Assembly: GCF_003326015.1 (NCBI RefSeq)
Contig: NZ_CP023860.1
Coordinates: forward strand, 186,001 to 250,000
Reading direction: 5' to 3'
DNA length: 64,000 nucleotides
From: Candidatus Thioglobus sp. NP1
GTDB lineage: Bacteria > Pseudomonadota > Gammaproteobacteria > PS1 > Pseudothioglobaceae
This document shows positions 47,376 to 56,639 of this stretch, piece by piece. The first letter of the stretch is position 1; every line of letters begins with the position of its first letter. The notes under the pieces are model-generated. The model searched no databases, was not told the origin of the DNA, and saw only the letters and a program-made list of their open reading frames with translations. The position numbers and the translations under genes are program-made.

Positions 47376-47451
47376 CTCTTAATACTAAATTTTAAGACTA
47401 CTCTTCTAGCAATTATGAGAAAATATTCTCTTTGATTTAATCTGAGGGTTT

Positions 47452-48753
47452 ATGGGCAAGTCGTCTTTCTTTGGTCCTGAAACAATATCATTGCATACTG
47501 GCTATGAGCCAGATCCAGCGTTTGGAAGTCGTGCAGTTCCTGTTTACCAAACAACCTCGTATGTTTTTGAAACAGTCGATGAGGCTGCTGCTCTTTTTAA
47601 TATTGAAAAAGGTGGCCATATATATAGTCGTATGACGAATCCAACTGTAGCCGTTTTAGAACAACGAATTGCTGCACTTGAAGGTGGTGTTGGAGCAATA
47701 TGTACAGCTTCAGGGATGAGTGCAATATTTGTAACGCTTATGACTCTTTGCTCTGCTGGTGATCACATTGTAAGTGCTTCACAGATATATGGATCAACTG
47801 CTACTCTCTTAAAACATACACTTAAAAGATTTAATATTGACTGTACTTTTATATCTATAAATGATGAAAAAGCACTGAAAGACGCAATTCAAGAAAATAC
47901 AAAACTTGTCTTTTGTGAGTCAATTGGAAATCCAGGCTTAGAGGTATCAGACCTTCCTAAGATTTCTAAAATAGCCCATAAAAATAATTTACCGCTTGTA
48001 ATTGATGCTACTTTTGCAACTCCAGCTCTTTGTAAACCCATAGATCATGGCGTTGACATTGTAATCCACTCTGCAACAAAATGGATTGGAGGACATGGTG
48101 TTGCTGTTGGAGGAGTAATTGTTGATGGTGGAACTTTTGACTGGGGATCAAGCAACAAACACCCTACTCTGACAACGCCATATGAGCCTTTTCACGGAAT
48201 AAACTTCTGGGAGGAGTTTGGTCCTTCCGCACTATCTATGAAAATTAGAGCAGAATCTATGAGAGATTTTGGTCCTGCTATGAGCCCACATAGTGCATTT
48301 TTACTTCTTCAAGGCATTGAAACCCTTGCTTTGCGTATGAATCAACATGTAAAAAATGCTATTAAGCTCTCTAAGTGGCTTTTAGAGCAGTCACCTGTAA
48401 TGTGGGTAAATCATCCAGATCTGCCAGAAAATCCAACTTATGAAATTGCCAAAAAACTTTTTCCAAATGGTGCTGGTTCAATGTTGTGCTTTGGAGTTAA
48501 AGGAGGCAGAGAAGGTGGTGCGGCATTTATTAATGGAGTTAAATTGTCGTCTAATTTAGCAAATGTTGGTGACGCTAGAACACTAGTTCTTCATCCAGCC
48601 ACAACCACTCACTCGCGCCTTGACGATGAAGCTATGAAGGCTTCTGGTACAAGCCCAGACTTAATTCGTGTGTCAGTGGGAATTGAATCTATTGAAGATA
48701 TCATTAATGACTTTAAGGCTGGTCTTAAAGCAGTAGACAAGGCTATTTCATAA
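47452..48753 (+). CDS. metY: O-acetylhomoserine/O-acetylserine sulfhydrylase (MetY type)
   Basis: PLP enzyme of the Cys/Met metabolism family that replaces the acetyl group of O-acetylhomoserine with sulfide or methanethiol. The 433-aa length and LHTGYEPDPAFGSRAVPVYQTTSYVF start are MetY-like. The PLP Lys is in HSATKWIGGHG near residue 209, and ALEGGVGAICTASGMSAIF is typical. Its stop overlaps the next ATG by one base, so it heads a five-gene operon with acyl-CoA genes, which suggests a link to a sulfur-containing substrate. Confidence 0.93.
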   Translation: MGKSSFFGPETISLHTGYEPDPAFGSRAVPVYQTTSYVFETVDEAAALFNIEKGGHIYSRMTNPTVAVLEQRIAALEGGVGAICTASGMSAIFVTLMTLCSAGDHIVSASQIYGSTATLLKHTLKRFNIDCTFISINDEKALKDAIQENTKLVFCESIGNPGLEVSDLPKISKIAHKNNLPLVIDATFATPALCKPIDHGVDIVIHSATKWIGGHGVAVGGVIVDGGTFDWGSSNKHPTLTTPYEPFHGINFWEEFGPSALSMKIRAESMRDFGPAMSPHSAFLLLQGIETLALRMNQHVKNAIKLSKWLLEQSPVMWVNHPDLPENPTYEIAKKLFPNGAGSMLCFGVKGGREGGAAFINGVKLSSNLANVGDARTLVLHPATTTHSRLDDEAMKASGTSPDLIRVSVGIESIEDIINDFKAGLKAVDKAIS

Positions 48754-49544
48754 TGAATATTGTTGTAGATGGAAGCAACGCCTTTGTAGCGACTGGTGGC
48801 TGTGCCTTTGATCCAAAAAAACCAACAGTAGTATTTATTCATGGAAGTGGTCTGGATCATAGATCATGGGCTCTCCAGTCAAGATGGTTTGCATTTCATG
48901 GGTTCTCGGTATTTGCACCTGACCTTCCAGGTCATAGTCTTTCAGAGGGTGAACCAATCAAATCTATTGAAGGCATGGGAAAGTGGATTGTAAAAGCATT
49001 AAAAGTATCAGGCTGTGAATCTATTCATCTTGTGGGACATTCACAAGGGTTTCTAGTTGCTCTAGAAGCGGCTAGCGTATTAGGGGATAAATTAAAAACG
49101 TTAACTGCAGTTGCAAGTGCATCCTCTATACCTGTAAATGAAGCTTTGGTTGAAGCAGCAAAAAAAACACCTCTTGATGCAGCTGATATGCTACTCAAAT
49201 GGGGATTTGGAAGTAAGTCACACGCAGGAGTCAGTGCCATTCCAGGGATGCAACCTATTGGAATTGGTCGACAAATTATGTCTAAAAATCCATTAGCTGA
49301 AGACCTTATTGCCTGTACTAAATATGAAAATGGAATAAATTGTGCGAAAAATGTAAATATTCCTTCCCATGTTATCCTTGCAACTGAAGACAAAAATACG
49401 CCCTATCGATTTGGACTAGAATTAGCAGACTTATTAAAAGCTGAAACCTCTACTATTTCTAATGCAGGACATATGTTGCCGATAGAGGCTCCAAAGAATA
49501 CTCTTGATGCAATTAAATCATTTATCTTAAAAAAATCAGAATGA
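48753..49544 (+). CDS. Alpha/beta hydrolase
   Basis: A 263-aa alpha/beta-hydrolase with oxyanion loop VVFIHGSGLDHRSW near residue 28, nucleophile Ser in GHSQGFLVALEA near 93, acid Asp in ILATEDKNTP and catalytic His in SNAGHMLPIEAP. It is translationally coupled to metY (TAATG) and to the next gene (4-base overlap). The position suggests an esterase or thioesterase step in the same pathway; the substrate is unknown. Confidence 0.85.
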   Translation: MNIVVDGSNAFVATGGCAFDPKKPTVVFIHGSGLDHRSWALQSRWFAFHGFSVFAPDLPGHSLSEGEPIKSIEGMGKWIVKALKVSGCESIHLVGHSQGFLVALEAASVLGDKLKTLTAVASASSIPVNEALVEAAKKTPLDAADMLLKWGFGSKSHAGVSAIPGMQPIGIGRQIMSKNPLAEDLIACTKYENGINCAKNVNIPSHVILATEDKNTPYRFGLELADLLKAETSTISNAGHMLPIEAPKNTLDAIKSFILKKSE

Positions 49545-51838
49545 AAAATCAAATAAAAAAAGTTGGCGTTATTGGCGCCGGCACAATGGGGGCTGGAATT
49601 GCAGGCCAAGTTGCTAACGCAGGAATTGAGGTTTGGCTTTTAGATCTTCCCAGTGATGGTGAAAATGTAAACATGCTTTCACAAAGAGGACTAGAAAGAC
49701 TTAAAGACCCAGATATGCCTGGACTCATGAGCAAACATGCTGAACAACTTATTAAATTGGGAAATACTAGAGATCATTTTGATCAATTAAAAGATTGTGA
49801 CTGGATTGCTGAGGCCGTTGTAGAAAGACTGGATGTTAAACAGGCGCTTTACAAGCAACTCAATGATAACTGTAAAGAGTCAACGATCATTACTTCTAAC
49901 ACCTCAACAATTCCAATAAGCCTATTGACAAAAGGAATGCCACTAAGCTTTTGTGAGCGCTTTGCAATTACTCACTTCTTCAATCCTGTTCGCTTTATGA
50001 GGCTCTTAGAGCTAGTTCGAGGAGAGCAAACAAGGAAAGATGTTATGGAGACACTTGATACATTTTGTGAAACAATGCTTGGAAAAGGGGTTGTCTCTTG
50101 CTCTGACACTCCTGGATTTCTTGCAAATAGAGTTGGTGTTTTTGCAATCCAGTGCGCTCTTCACAAAGCATTTGAATACAAACTTTCGCCAACAGAAGCT
50201 GACGCTTTTTTTGGAAGGCCACTTGGCCTTCCTAAAACTGGAGTCTTTGGTCTTTATGATTTAATTGGTATCGACCTCATGGCTGATGTTGCTAAAAGTC
50301 TTGAAAATATCCTTCCACAGAACGACCCTTTTCATCGATATTCATCGCCAATTGCATTTGTGTCTGCAATGATTGCTAATGGTCAAACTGGAAATAAAAA
50401 TGATCAGGGTTTTTATAAGCAAGTTGGTGATGATAAGAAAGTAATTGATCTTTCTAGCGGTGACTATATTAACCATGAGCGGTTAAAAATGCCCCTACTT
50501 GATAAGGCAGAAAAGCTCGGAGTAACTGCAATTATTAACGATAAAAGTAGTTATGGTCTCTATATTTGGGATGTACTCTCTGAAACTCTTTGTTATGCTG
50601 CCTCTCTAGTTCCAGAGGTCACAGAAGATCTTACCCAAATTGATGATGCAATGAAGCTTGGCTATAATTGGATTAAAGGTCCGTTTGAGCTAATTGATGA
50701 AATAGGCATTGAATACTTTATCAACAGACTTCAAAGTAGTGGAAAAGAGGTTCCAGAATTCCTTATGAATAGCGCTAGTAAAAAATTTTATAGCAGCCCA
50801 AACTCAATACTCAGTGCCCTTTCGCCTTCTGGACGTTTGAATCCAATTCAAAGATCTAAAGGTGTTCTAAGATTTTCTGAGGCAAGGCAAACCTTAAAGC
50901 CTGTTAACTCTAATGAGTCTGGTAGTTGGTTTGAGTATGAAGGTGCGGCAATTGTTGAGTTTCATTCAAAGGCTAACGCACTTGATAGTGAAAGCTTAGA
51001 TATGATCTCTGATGCCATTATTGAGTCTGAAAAGAAAGGGCTTAGGGGTGTAATAATTCATAATGACTTCCAGCATTTTTCGTGTGGAGTCAGTCTATGG
51101 AGTGTCAGAAACTACTTTGAAAAAAATGACTTTGATGGTCTTGATGCCTTTCTAACTTACTTTCAAAACACTATGCTGCAAATGAGAAACTCAAAGCTTC
51201 CAGTTATTGCAGCGCCTGTTGGTATGTCTATTGGTGGAGGATTTGAGGTTGTTCTGCATGCAGACCATGTAGTCAGTCACGCAAACTCAGTCATGGGACT
51301 GGTCGAATCTTTTGTAGGTGTTGTGCCTGCTGGAGGAGGATGCAAAGAGACGCTATATCGCTGGACAGAAAAACTAGAAGATTCTAAAAAGGGTGCTTGG
51401 AAATCTTTTATGAATATTGGTCTAGGAAGAAAAGCCAACTCACCACAAGAGGCTGATGGCTTATCAATGCGAAGATCAGGTGATGTTTTTCATATGAACC
51501 GTGATAGGATATTGAATATTGCTCTTTCATCAATTGATAGCACTAAAAAAGCTACCAAAAGAGAGCCGCTTACTCTATCTGGAAATGAGCAATTTCAAGA
51601 GATGCTTGAATGGCTTGAAGTAAACCACAAAAAGGGCATGCTTACTCCTCACGATGTTACCGTTGGAACTGAAATTGGAAGAATTATGTCGGGTGGTGAG
51701 TGTAAAGCTGGAACTATTTTTTCTGAACAAAGAATCCTAGATGCTGAGCGTTCCTCCTTTATTACTCTTGCTCAAACTCAAGAAACTCAAGCAAGAATTG
51801 TTTCCATGCTAGATAATGGCATTACTCTTAGAAATTAA
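49541..51838 (+). CDS. FadN-like 3-hydroxyacyl-CoA dehydrogenase/enoyl-CoA hydratase
   Basis: A 765-aa bifunctional beta-oxidation enzyme with the dehydrogenase first and hydratase last, the FadN (Bacillus YusL) order, opposite to FadB/FadJ. The Rossmann motif GVIGAGTMGAGIAGQ is at residue 8 and the catalytic His/Glu in THFFNPVRFMRLLELVRGE near 145. The crotonase-like domain begins near 465 and contains MSIGGGFEVVLHADHVVSHANSVMGLVESFVGVVPAGGG with its oxyanion Gly residues and one catalytic Glu. It lies in a five-gene operon with an acyl-CoA ligase and dehydrogenase. Confidence 0.9.
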   Translation: MKNQIKKVGVIGAGTMGAGIAGQVANAGIEVWLLDLPSDGENVNMLSQRGLERLKDPDMPGLMSKHAEQLIKLGNTRDHFDQLKDCDWIAEAVVERLDVKQALYKQLNDNCKESTIITSNTSTIPISLLTKGMPLSFCERFAITHFFNPVRFMRLLELVRGEQTRKDVMETLDTFCETMLGKGVVSCSDTPGFLANRVGVFAIQCALHKAFEYKLSPTEADAFFGRPLGLPKTGVFGLYDLIGIDLMADVAKSLENILPQNDPFHRYSSPIAFVSAMIANGQTGNKNDQGFYKQVGDDKKVIDLSSGDYINHERLKMPLLDKAEKLGVTAIINDKSSYGLYIWDVLSETLCYAASLVPEVTEDLTQIDDAMKLGYNWIKGPFELIDEIGIEYFINRLQSSGKEVPEFLMNSASKKFYSSPNSILSALSPSGRLNPIQRSKGVLRFSEARQTLKPVNSNESGSWFEYEGAAIVEFHSKANALDSESLDMISDAIIESEKKGLRGVIIHNDFQHFSCGVSLWSVRNYFEKNDFDGLDAFLTYFQNTMLQMRNSKLPVIAAPVGMSIGGGFEVVLHADHVVSHANSVMGLVESFVGVVPAGGGCKETLYRWTEKLEDSKKGAWKSFMNIGLGRKANSPQEADGLSMRRSGDVFHMNRDRILNIALSSIDSTKKATKREPLTLSGNEQFQEMLEWLEVNHKKGMLTPHDVTVGTEIGRIMSGGECKAGTIFSEQRILDAERSSFITLAQTQETQARIVSMLDNGITLRN

Positions 51839-51849
51839 CAGTCAAGACT

Positions 51850-53463
51850 ATGAATAAAAATCCTGCTAATTTTGTTCCACTAAGCCCCATTTCTTTCTTA
51901 CATAGAACAGCAGACATTTATGCAGACTACCCATCGGTTGTTTATGAGGACAGATCATACACCTGGAGTGAGTCAAGAGAAAGGTGTGTGCGTATTGCAT
52001 CAAGCCTAAAAGATTATGGCATAAAAACAGGTGATACTGTCTCAGTACTTGCATTTAATACTCCAGAAATGTTTGAGTCGCATTTTTCAATTCCAATGGC
52101 TGGAGCAATTTTAAATACTATAAATATTAGACTTGATGCTGCAACAATTGCATATATTTTTGACGACAGCAATGCAAAGATGCTCTTTGTTGATAGAGAG
52201 CTTTTTAGTGTTGCATCAGAAGCACTCTCTATCGCCTCAGTTAGCCCAAAAATTGTAGTAATTAACGACTCTTTTGCTGAATCACAGCCTGATGTTTCTT
52301 CAGATATAACTGACTATGAGTCTCTTGTTATGGATGGAGACCCGCTATATGATTGGCAAATGCCAGATGATGAATGGAGCCCACTTTCATTGAGTTATAC
52401 CTCTGGAACAACTGGAAAGCCTAAAGGTGTTGTCTATCATCATAGAGGTTCCTACCTAATGAGCATGGGTACCGTAATTGGATGGAACCTTCCAAACCAT
52501 CCTGTTTATTTATACTCTGTTCCATTGTTTCACTGCAATGGCTGGGGTCATGCCTGGACAATGGCAGCGCTCGCTGGAACTATTATTTGCCTTAGGTCAT
52601 TTGCCCCTGAAAAAGTTTTTAGTCTCCTTGACCAGCACAATGTAACTCATTTTGGAGGGGCTCCTATAATGCTAAACATGCTTGCTAATGCCCCTAAAGA
52701 AATACAAAAATCTTTTACAAGAGAAGTTAAGGTTATGACTGCTGGAGCACCACCCCCAGCCAAAGTTCTAGAAGGAATGATGTCGCTTGGATTCAATGTT
52801 ATGCATGTATATGGTCTGACTGAAACCTATGGGCATATTCTTCAAGCAGCGCCTCAGGCCTCTTGGCTTAACAAGAACCCAGCTGAACTTGCCAAACTTA
52901 GTTCAAGGCAAGGCGTAAGGTTCCCAATGACTGAAGATGTAAGTGTAATTGATCAGGAAACTGGACGGCATGTTCCTCATAATGGTGAGGCAATTGGTGA
53001 AATTGTTATAAGGTGTAACACCTGCATGATGGGTTATTGGAATAACCCTGAGGCAACAGAAGAAGCCTTTGCAGATGGCTGGTTTCATAGTGGCGACTTA
53101 GCTGTAATCTATGCTGATGGCTATATTCAAATCAAAGATAGGTCGAAGGATATCATCATATCAGGTGGTGAAAATATTTCATCCGTAGAAGTTGAAAATG
53201 TACTTTATCAACACTCTGCAGTTGGAGAAGCAGCAGTAGTAGCAATGCCAGATGAGACCTGGGGAGAGGTGCCATGTGCCTTTGTAGAGCTTAAGTCTAA
53301 CCAACAAGCTTCTGAAAAAGAGCTTATAGAATTTTGCAAGAATAATATGGCTAAATTTAAAAGACCAAAAAAAGTAGTTTTTGGTCCACTCCCAAAAACT
53401 GCGACTGGGAAAATTCAAAAACACGAGCTTAGAGCATCGGTTAAAAACCTGGGGGAGAAATAA
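51850..53463 (+). CDS. Acyl-CoA synthetase, DmdB-like
   Basis: A 537-aa adenylate-forming ligase that activates a carboxylic acid to its CoA thioester. It has the P-loop-like LSYTSGTTGKPKGVVYHHRG near residue 178, HVYGLTETYG near 318, the hinge region GDLAVIYADGYIQIKDRSKDIIISGGENISS, and the catalytic Lys in PKTATGKIQKHELR at the C-terminus. The N-terminus (NFVPLSPISFLHRTADIYADYPS) resembles the medium-chain/3-methylmercaptopropionate-CoA ligase group. The true acid cannot be read from sequence by eye. Confidence 0.88.
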   Translation: MNKNPANFVPLSPISFLHRTADIYADYPSVVYEDRSYTWSESRERCVRIASSLKDYGIKTGDTVSVLAFNTPEMFESHFSIPMAGAILNTINIRLDAATIAYIFDDSNAKMLFVDRELFSVASEALSIASVSPKIVVINDSFAESQPDVSSDITDYESLVMDGDPLYDWQMPDDEWSPLSLSYTSGTTGKPKGVVYHHRGSYLMSMGTVIGWNLPNHPVYLYSVPLFHCNGWGHAWTMAALAGTIICLRSFAPEKVFSLLDQHNVTHFGGAPIMLNMLANAPKEIQKSFTREVKVMTAGAPPPAKVLEGMMSLGFNVMHVYGLTETYGHILQAAPQASWLNKNPAELAKLSSRQGVRFPMTEDVSVIDQETGRHVPHNGEAIGEIVIRCNTCMMGYWNNPEATEEAFADGWFHSGDLAVIYADGYIQIKDRSKDIIISGGENISSVEVENVLYQHSAVGEAAVVAMPDETWGEVPCAFVELKSNQQASEKELIEFCKNNMAKFKRPKKVVFGPLPKTATGKIQKHELRASVKNLGEK

Positions 53464-55217
53464 TGTCAAACTACACAGCGCCTGTTGAGGATATGAGCTT
53501 TGTATTGAAGGAAGTTGTTGAGATTGAAAAACTTTGCAATGAGACTGGCCTTGATACTTCAACAGTTGAAATAATTGATACTGTTTTAGATGCTGCAGGA
53601 AAGCTTGCAAAAGAAGAAATAGAGCCAATCAACAAAACTGGTGATTCAGAAGGTTTAAAAATTGACAGCTCTGGTAAAGTCACAACCGCTAATGGCTTTA
53701 AAGAGGCTTACCAGCATTTTGTTGAAGGAGGTTGGGGGTCATTACAATTCTCACCTAATTATGGTGGACAGGGAGTCCCATTTGTTGTTGCTGCCAGTGT
53801 TCAAGAGATGTGGCATTCAGCAAATATGTCATGGGGTCTGTGCCCACTTCTAACTCAAGGTGCGGTTGAAGCAATAACTTTAAATGCAAATGAGGAGCTA
53901 AAACAGCGCTACCTTCCAAAGCTAATATCTGGTGAGTGGAGTGGCACGATGAATCTTACTGAGGGAGATGCAGGAACAGATGTTGGCTCACTTAAAACTC
54001 GTGCAACTCCAAAAGATGACCATTATTTAATTCGTGGCCAAAAAATTTATATCACATGGGGTGAACACGATATGGCTGATAATATCATTCATTTAGTATT
54101 AGCCCGATTGCCAGACTCTCCTGAAGGAGTTAAAGGCATCTCTTTATTTTTAGTGCCAAAGATTCTTGTCAATGATGACGGGTCTCTTGGTCAACCAAAC
54201 GACTTAAAAGCACTATCTATTGAGCATAAAATTGGAATTCATGCTTGCCCTACATGTGTCATGAGCTATGGAGAAGAAGATGGTGCAATTGGATATTTAG
54301 TTGGTGAGGAAAATAGAGGCATACAGTGTATGTTCACTATGATGAATAATGCAAGGCTCACAGTTGGCCTTCAAGGAGTATCGGTTTCAGAACGAGCATA
54401 TCAGCAAGCACTTAACTTCTGCAATGAAAGAGTTCAAGGCGTTGCTCCAGGATTTCAAGAACCTGGGCCAATCATTAGACACCCTGATGTGAAAAGAATG
54501 TTATCAAATATGAAATCAATAACTGAAGCATCCAGAGCATTAGCTTATTCTGCATGTGCAGAGGTTGATTATTCTGGAGGCGCTATGCCAAAAGAATTGC
54601 TAGAAAAACATAAAAGAAAGCTTGGTATTTTAACGCCTGTTGTAAAGGGCTGGTGTACGGAAACTGCTCAAGAGGTTGCCTCTGTCAGCCTTCAGTGTCA
54701 CGGTGGAATGGGCTATGTTGAAGAGACTGGAATTGCCCAGATTTTAAGGGATGCGCGCATACTCCCTATCTATGAAGGGACAAATGGGATTCAAGCAATG
54801 GATCTAATTGGAAGAAAATTAATTAGTGATGGTGGGCAAGGACTCACCGAGCTAATCGCAGAGATGAAAGAGTGCTCTAATAACAAGATATTAGAAGATC
54901 TTATTTCAAGTTCTCAGATAGCTAGGTTTGACAAGTCTCTTGACGATCTTGAGACTGCAGCCTCACTAATACTTAAGAACTCAGAAGACAACAATCACTC
55001 TGGAAAAGTTGCCTTTGATACACTAATGATGCTTGGCACGATTGCAGCTGCATGGCAAATGATTAAAAGCCTAGAAAAAGCAAAAAATGCTTTTAAAAAT
55101 AACTCTGTGTCTTCTGAATTTTTAGAAGAAAAGACCGAAACTGTAAAACACTTTTTAGACTTTATCTTGCCGAGATATTTGGCTAACTTCGCAACAATAT
55201 GTGCTGCCTCTGAGTAG
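53463..55217 (+). CDS. Acyl-CoA dehydrogenase, DmdC/FadE-like long form
   Basis: A 584-aa FAD enzyme of the acyl-CoA dehydrogenase family with an extra C-terminal segment, the form seen in DmdC and related FadE-type proteins. It has YTAPVEDMSFVLKEV at the N-terminus, the FAD region MNLTEGDAGTDVGSLKTRA near residue 162, GIQCMFTMMNNARLTVGLQG near 282 and the QCHGGMGYVEETGIAQILRDARILPIYEGTNGIQ segment near 410. Its ATG overlaps the ligase stop by one base. It ends 3 bases from the convergent SOUL gene with no terminator between. Confidence 0.9.
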   Translation: MSNYTAPVEDMSFVLKEVVEIEKLCNETGLDTSTVEIIDTVLDAAGKLAKEEIEPINKTGDSEGLKIDSSGKVTTANGFKEAYQHFVEGGWGSLQFSPNYGGQGVPFVVAASVQEMWHSANMSWGLCPLLTQGAVEAITLNANEELKQRYLPKLISGEWSGTMNLTEGDAGTDVGSLKTRATPKDDHYLIRGQKIYITWGEHDMADNIIHLVLARLPDSPEGVKGISLFLVPKILVNDDGSLGQPNDLKALSIEHKIGIHACPTCVMSYGEEDGAIGYLVGEENRGIQCMFTMMNNARLTVGLQGVSVSERAYQQALNFCNERVQGVAPGFQEPGPIIRHPDVKRMLSNMKSITEASRALAYSACAEVDYSGGAMPKELLEKHKRKLGILTPVVKGWCTETAQEVASVSLQCHGGMGYVEETGIAQILRDARILPIYEGTNGIQAMDLIGRKLISDGGQGLTELIAEMKECSNNKILEDLISSSQIARFDKSLDDLETAASLILKNSEDNNHSGKVAFDTLMMLGTIAAAWQMIKSLEKAKNAFKNNSVSSEFLEEKTETVKHFLDFILPRYLANFATICAASE

Positions 55218-55220
55218 TTT

Positions 55221-55742
55221 TTAGCTTTTAATTCTAACCATTATTTCGTTTTTACGAAACATTGGAAGTGCCCAAGGAGAATTAAACTGAGCAACCATAT
55301 AACCGCCTTTTATCTCAATCTTATTATCAGCAATAAGCTCTGAAAGTTTTTTTTGATAGCTCATGCTTCGTGACTCCGTAGCCCATCCACCAAAAGATAG
55401 TACAGCAACCTCACCAAGACTTTCTTTCTGAATTGATACTTCACTTGTGTTGGCCGCTGGAAGATCTCTCATAGAGTGCGCTTTAGGCATAACAAAAGAA
55501 ATATTAAAAGTATTTAGTCCTTCAGCAGGGCAGTCAGAAATTACAGGGGCAGTCATAGCGATTTTCATTCCTTTATCATTACCACCAAAAATATAGCTTG
55601 CAACTCTTCTAAACCCAGCAGAAGTTGAGCTTTTGAAATCAGCCTGAACTTTTGTTGTAGCAATAACCATATCACTATAATGACGAACTTCAAAGCCTTC
55701 ATATTTAGAGATTATTTTATATTCAGGGGTTTCAATGGCCAT
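55221..55742 (-). CDS. SOUL heme-binding family protein
   Basis: A 173-aa SOUL/HBP-family protein (PEYKIISKYEGFEVRHYSDMVIATTKV at the start, then MTAPVISDC and SFVMPKAHSMRDLP). No signal peptide is seen, so it is likely cytoplasmic. Members bind heme or porphyrins; the role in bacteria is unclear. It is the last gene of the leftward lipid-modification operon, 3 bases after the DUF1295 gene. Confidence 0.9.
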   Translation of the reverse strand: MAIETPEYKIISKYEGFEVRHYSDMVIATTKVQADFKSSTSAGFRRVASYIFGGNDKGMKIAMTAPVISDCPAEGLNTFNISFVMPKAHSMRDLPAANTSEVSIQKESLGEVAVLSFGGWATESRSMSYQKKLSELIADNKIEIKGGYMVAQFNSPWALPMFRKNEIMVRIKS

Positions 55743-55745
55743 TTT

Positions 55746-56639
55746 TTATTCTGTATTTTTTTTTCCAAGCAAAGGAATCAATATTGGTGTCATGCTCTTG
55801 TACTTAAGATAGTCCTTATCCTTACCCCATTTTTTTTCAGCTTTTTCTTCTAAAAATGGTAGTCCGCTTATTTTCGTTAAAAGAAGATATACAAAAACTG
55901 GTGATACAAGCGTTATGAGCTGCCAGCCAGAAAGAAGTGGTAAAGATATAATTGCAATCCCCATCCAAAGAACAATCTCTCCAAAATAGTTTGGATGTCG
56001 AGATATAGACCAAAGACCAATTGTTATAAACTTATCCTTATTTTCAGGAATTTCACTAAAGCTCTTTTTTTGTTTATCAGCAATGGCCTCAAAAGCAAAT
56101 CCTAGAACCCAGAGAGTAAAACCTGCCATAAAAAATAAATCAAGCGTCCCCTGGTGATTTAAAACAATAATGGTAACAGCGTTTACTGTTGTTAAGAAAA
56201 CCCATAAAGCAGATAAAGTCCATGTCATTAAAAACTTTAACAATGACTTCTTGATCTCTCTAAACCTTTTGTCTTCTCCACTCTTAACTATTCTTTTATA
56301 GAGAAAAGTTCCAAGTCTAAGTGTCCAAATTGATACAAAAATAGCCACAATAATTGAGCGGATAGATGCTTGCTGTCCCAAACTAAAGATCGCAAGAATC
56401 GCTGTAGAAACTATTAGAAGGGTTGCAATCATCCCTGTAAAGTCAAAATATTTTTCTGAGCTTGTTAAAAGAGAGGGAATTGCAACAACCCAATGCACAA
56501 CGAAACTAACCACAGCACAAAAAAGAATTACTGGCACTCCGTAAAGAGTTGCACCCTCAACTGTTGCAGCGCTTGCAACAAAGTAGGCCGTCAAAATACA
56601 GGCAATAATGGCAATTAGATCCTTGGTATTATCTTTCAT
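55746..56639 (-). CDS. DUF1295 membrane protein (steroid 5-alpha-reductase-like)
   Basis: A 297-aa membrane protein with about seven or eight hydrophobic helices and the family motif LWSISRHPNYFGEIVLWMGI near residue 215, the NADPH-binding part of the steroid reductase/isoprenylcysteine methyltransferase-like fold. It is probably a reductase or methyltransferase of a lipid. It overlaps the preceding Cfa-family gene by one base and belongs to the same operon. Confidence 0.88.
   Translation of the reverse strand: MKDNTKDLIAIIACILTAYFVASAATVEGATLYGVPVILFCAVVSFVVHWVVAIPSLLTSSEKYFDFTGMIATLLIVSTAILAIFSLGQQASIRSIIVAIFVSIWTLRLGTFLYKRIVKSGEDKRFREIKKSLLKFLMTWTLSALWVFLTTVNAVTIIVLNHQGTLDLFFMAGFTLWVLGFAFEAIADKQKKSFSEIPENKDKFITIGLWSISRHPNYFGEIVLWMGIAIISLPLLSGWQLITLVSPVFVYLLLTKISGLPFLEEKAEKKWGKDKDYLKYKSMTPILIPLLGKKNTE

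Noticed and set aside
47417-47430. Hairpin GAGAA-AATA-TTCTC between rpe and metY as a terminator
   Set aside because: The stem is only 5 bp and AT-rich and the T run is short; it is too weak to call.
53179-53628. A 149-codon antisense open frame over the ligase/dehydrogenase junction
   Set aside because: It is the mirror of two conserved enzymes; the composition is Leu/Gln/Phe-rich and no ribosome site is present.
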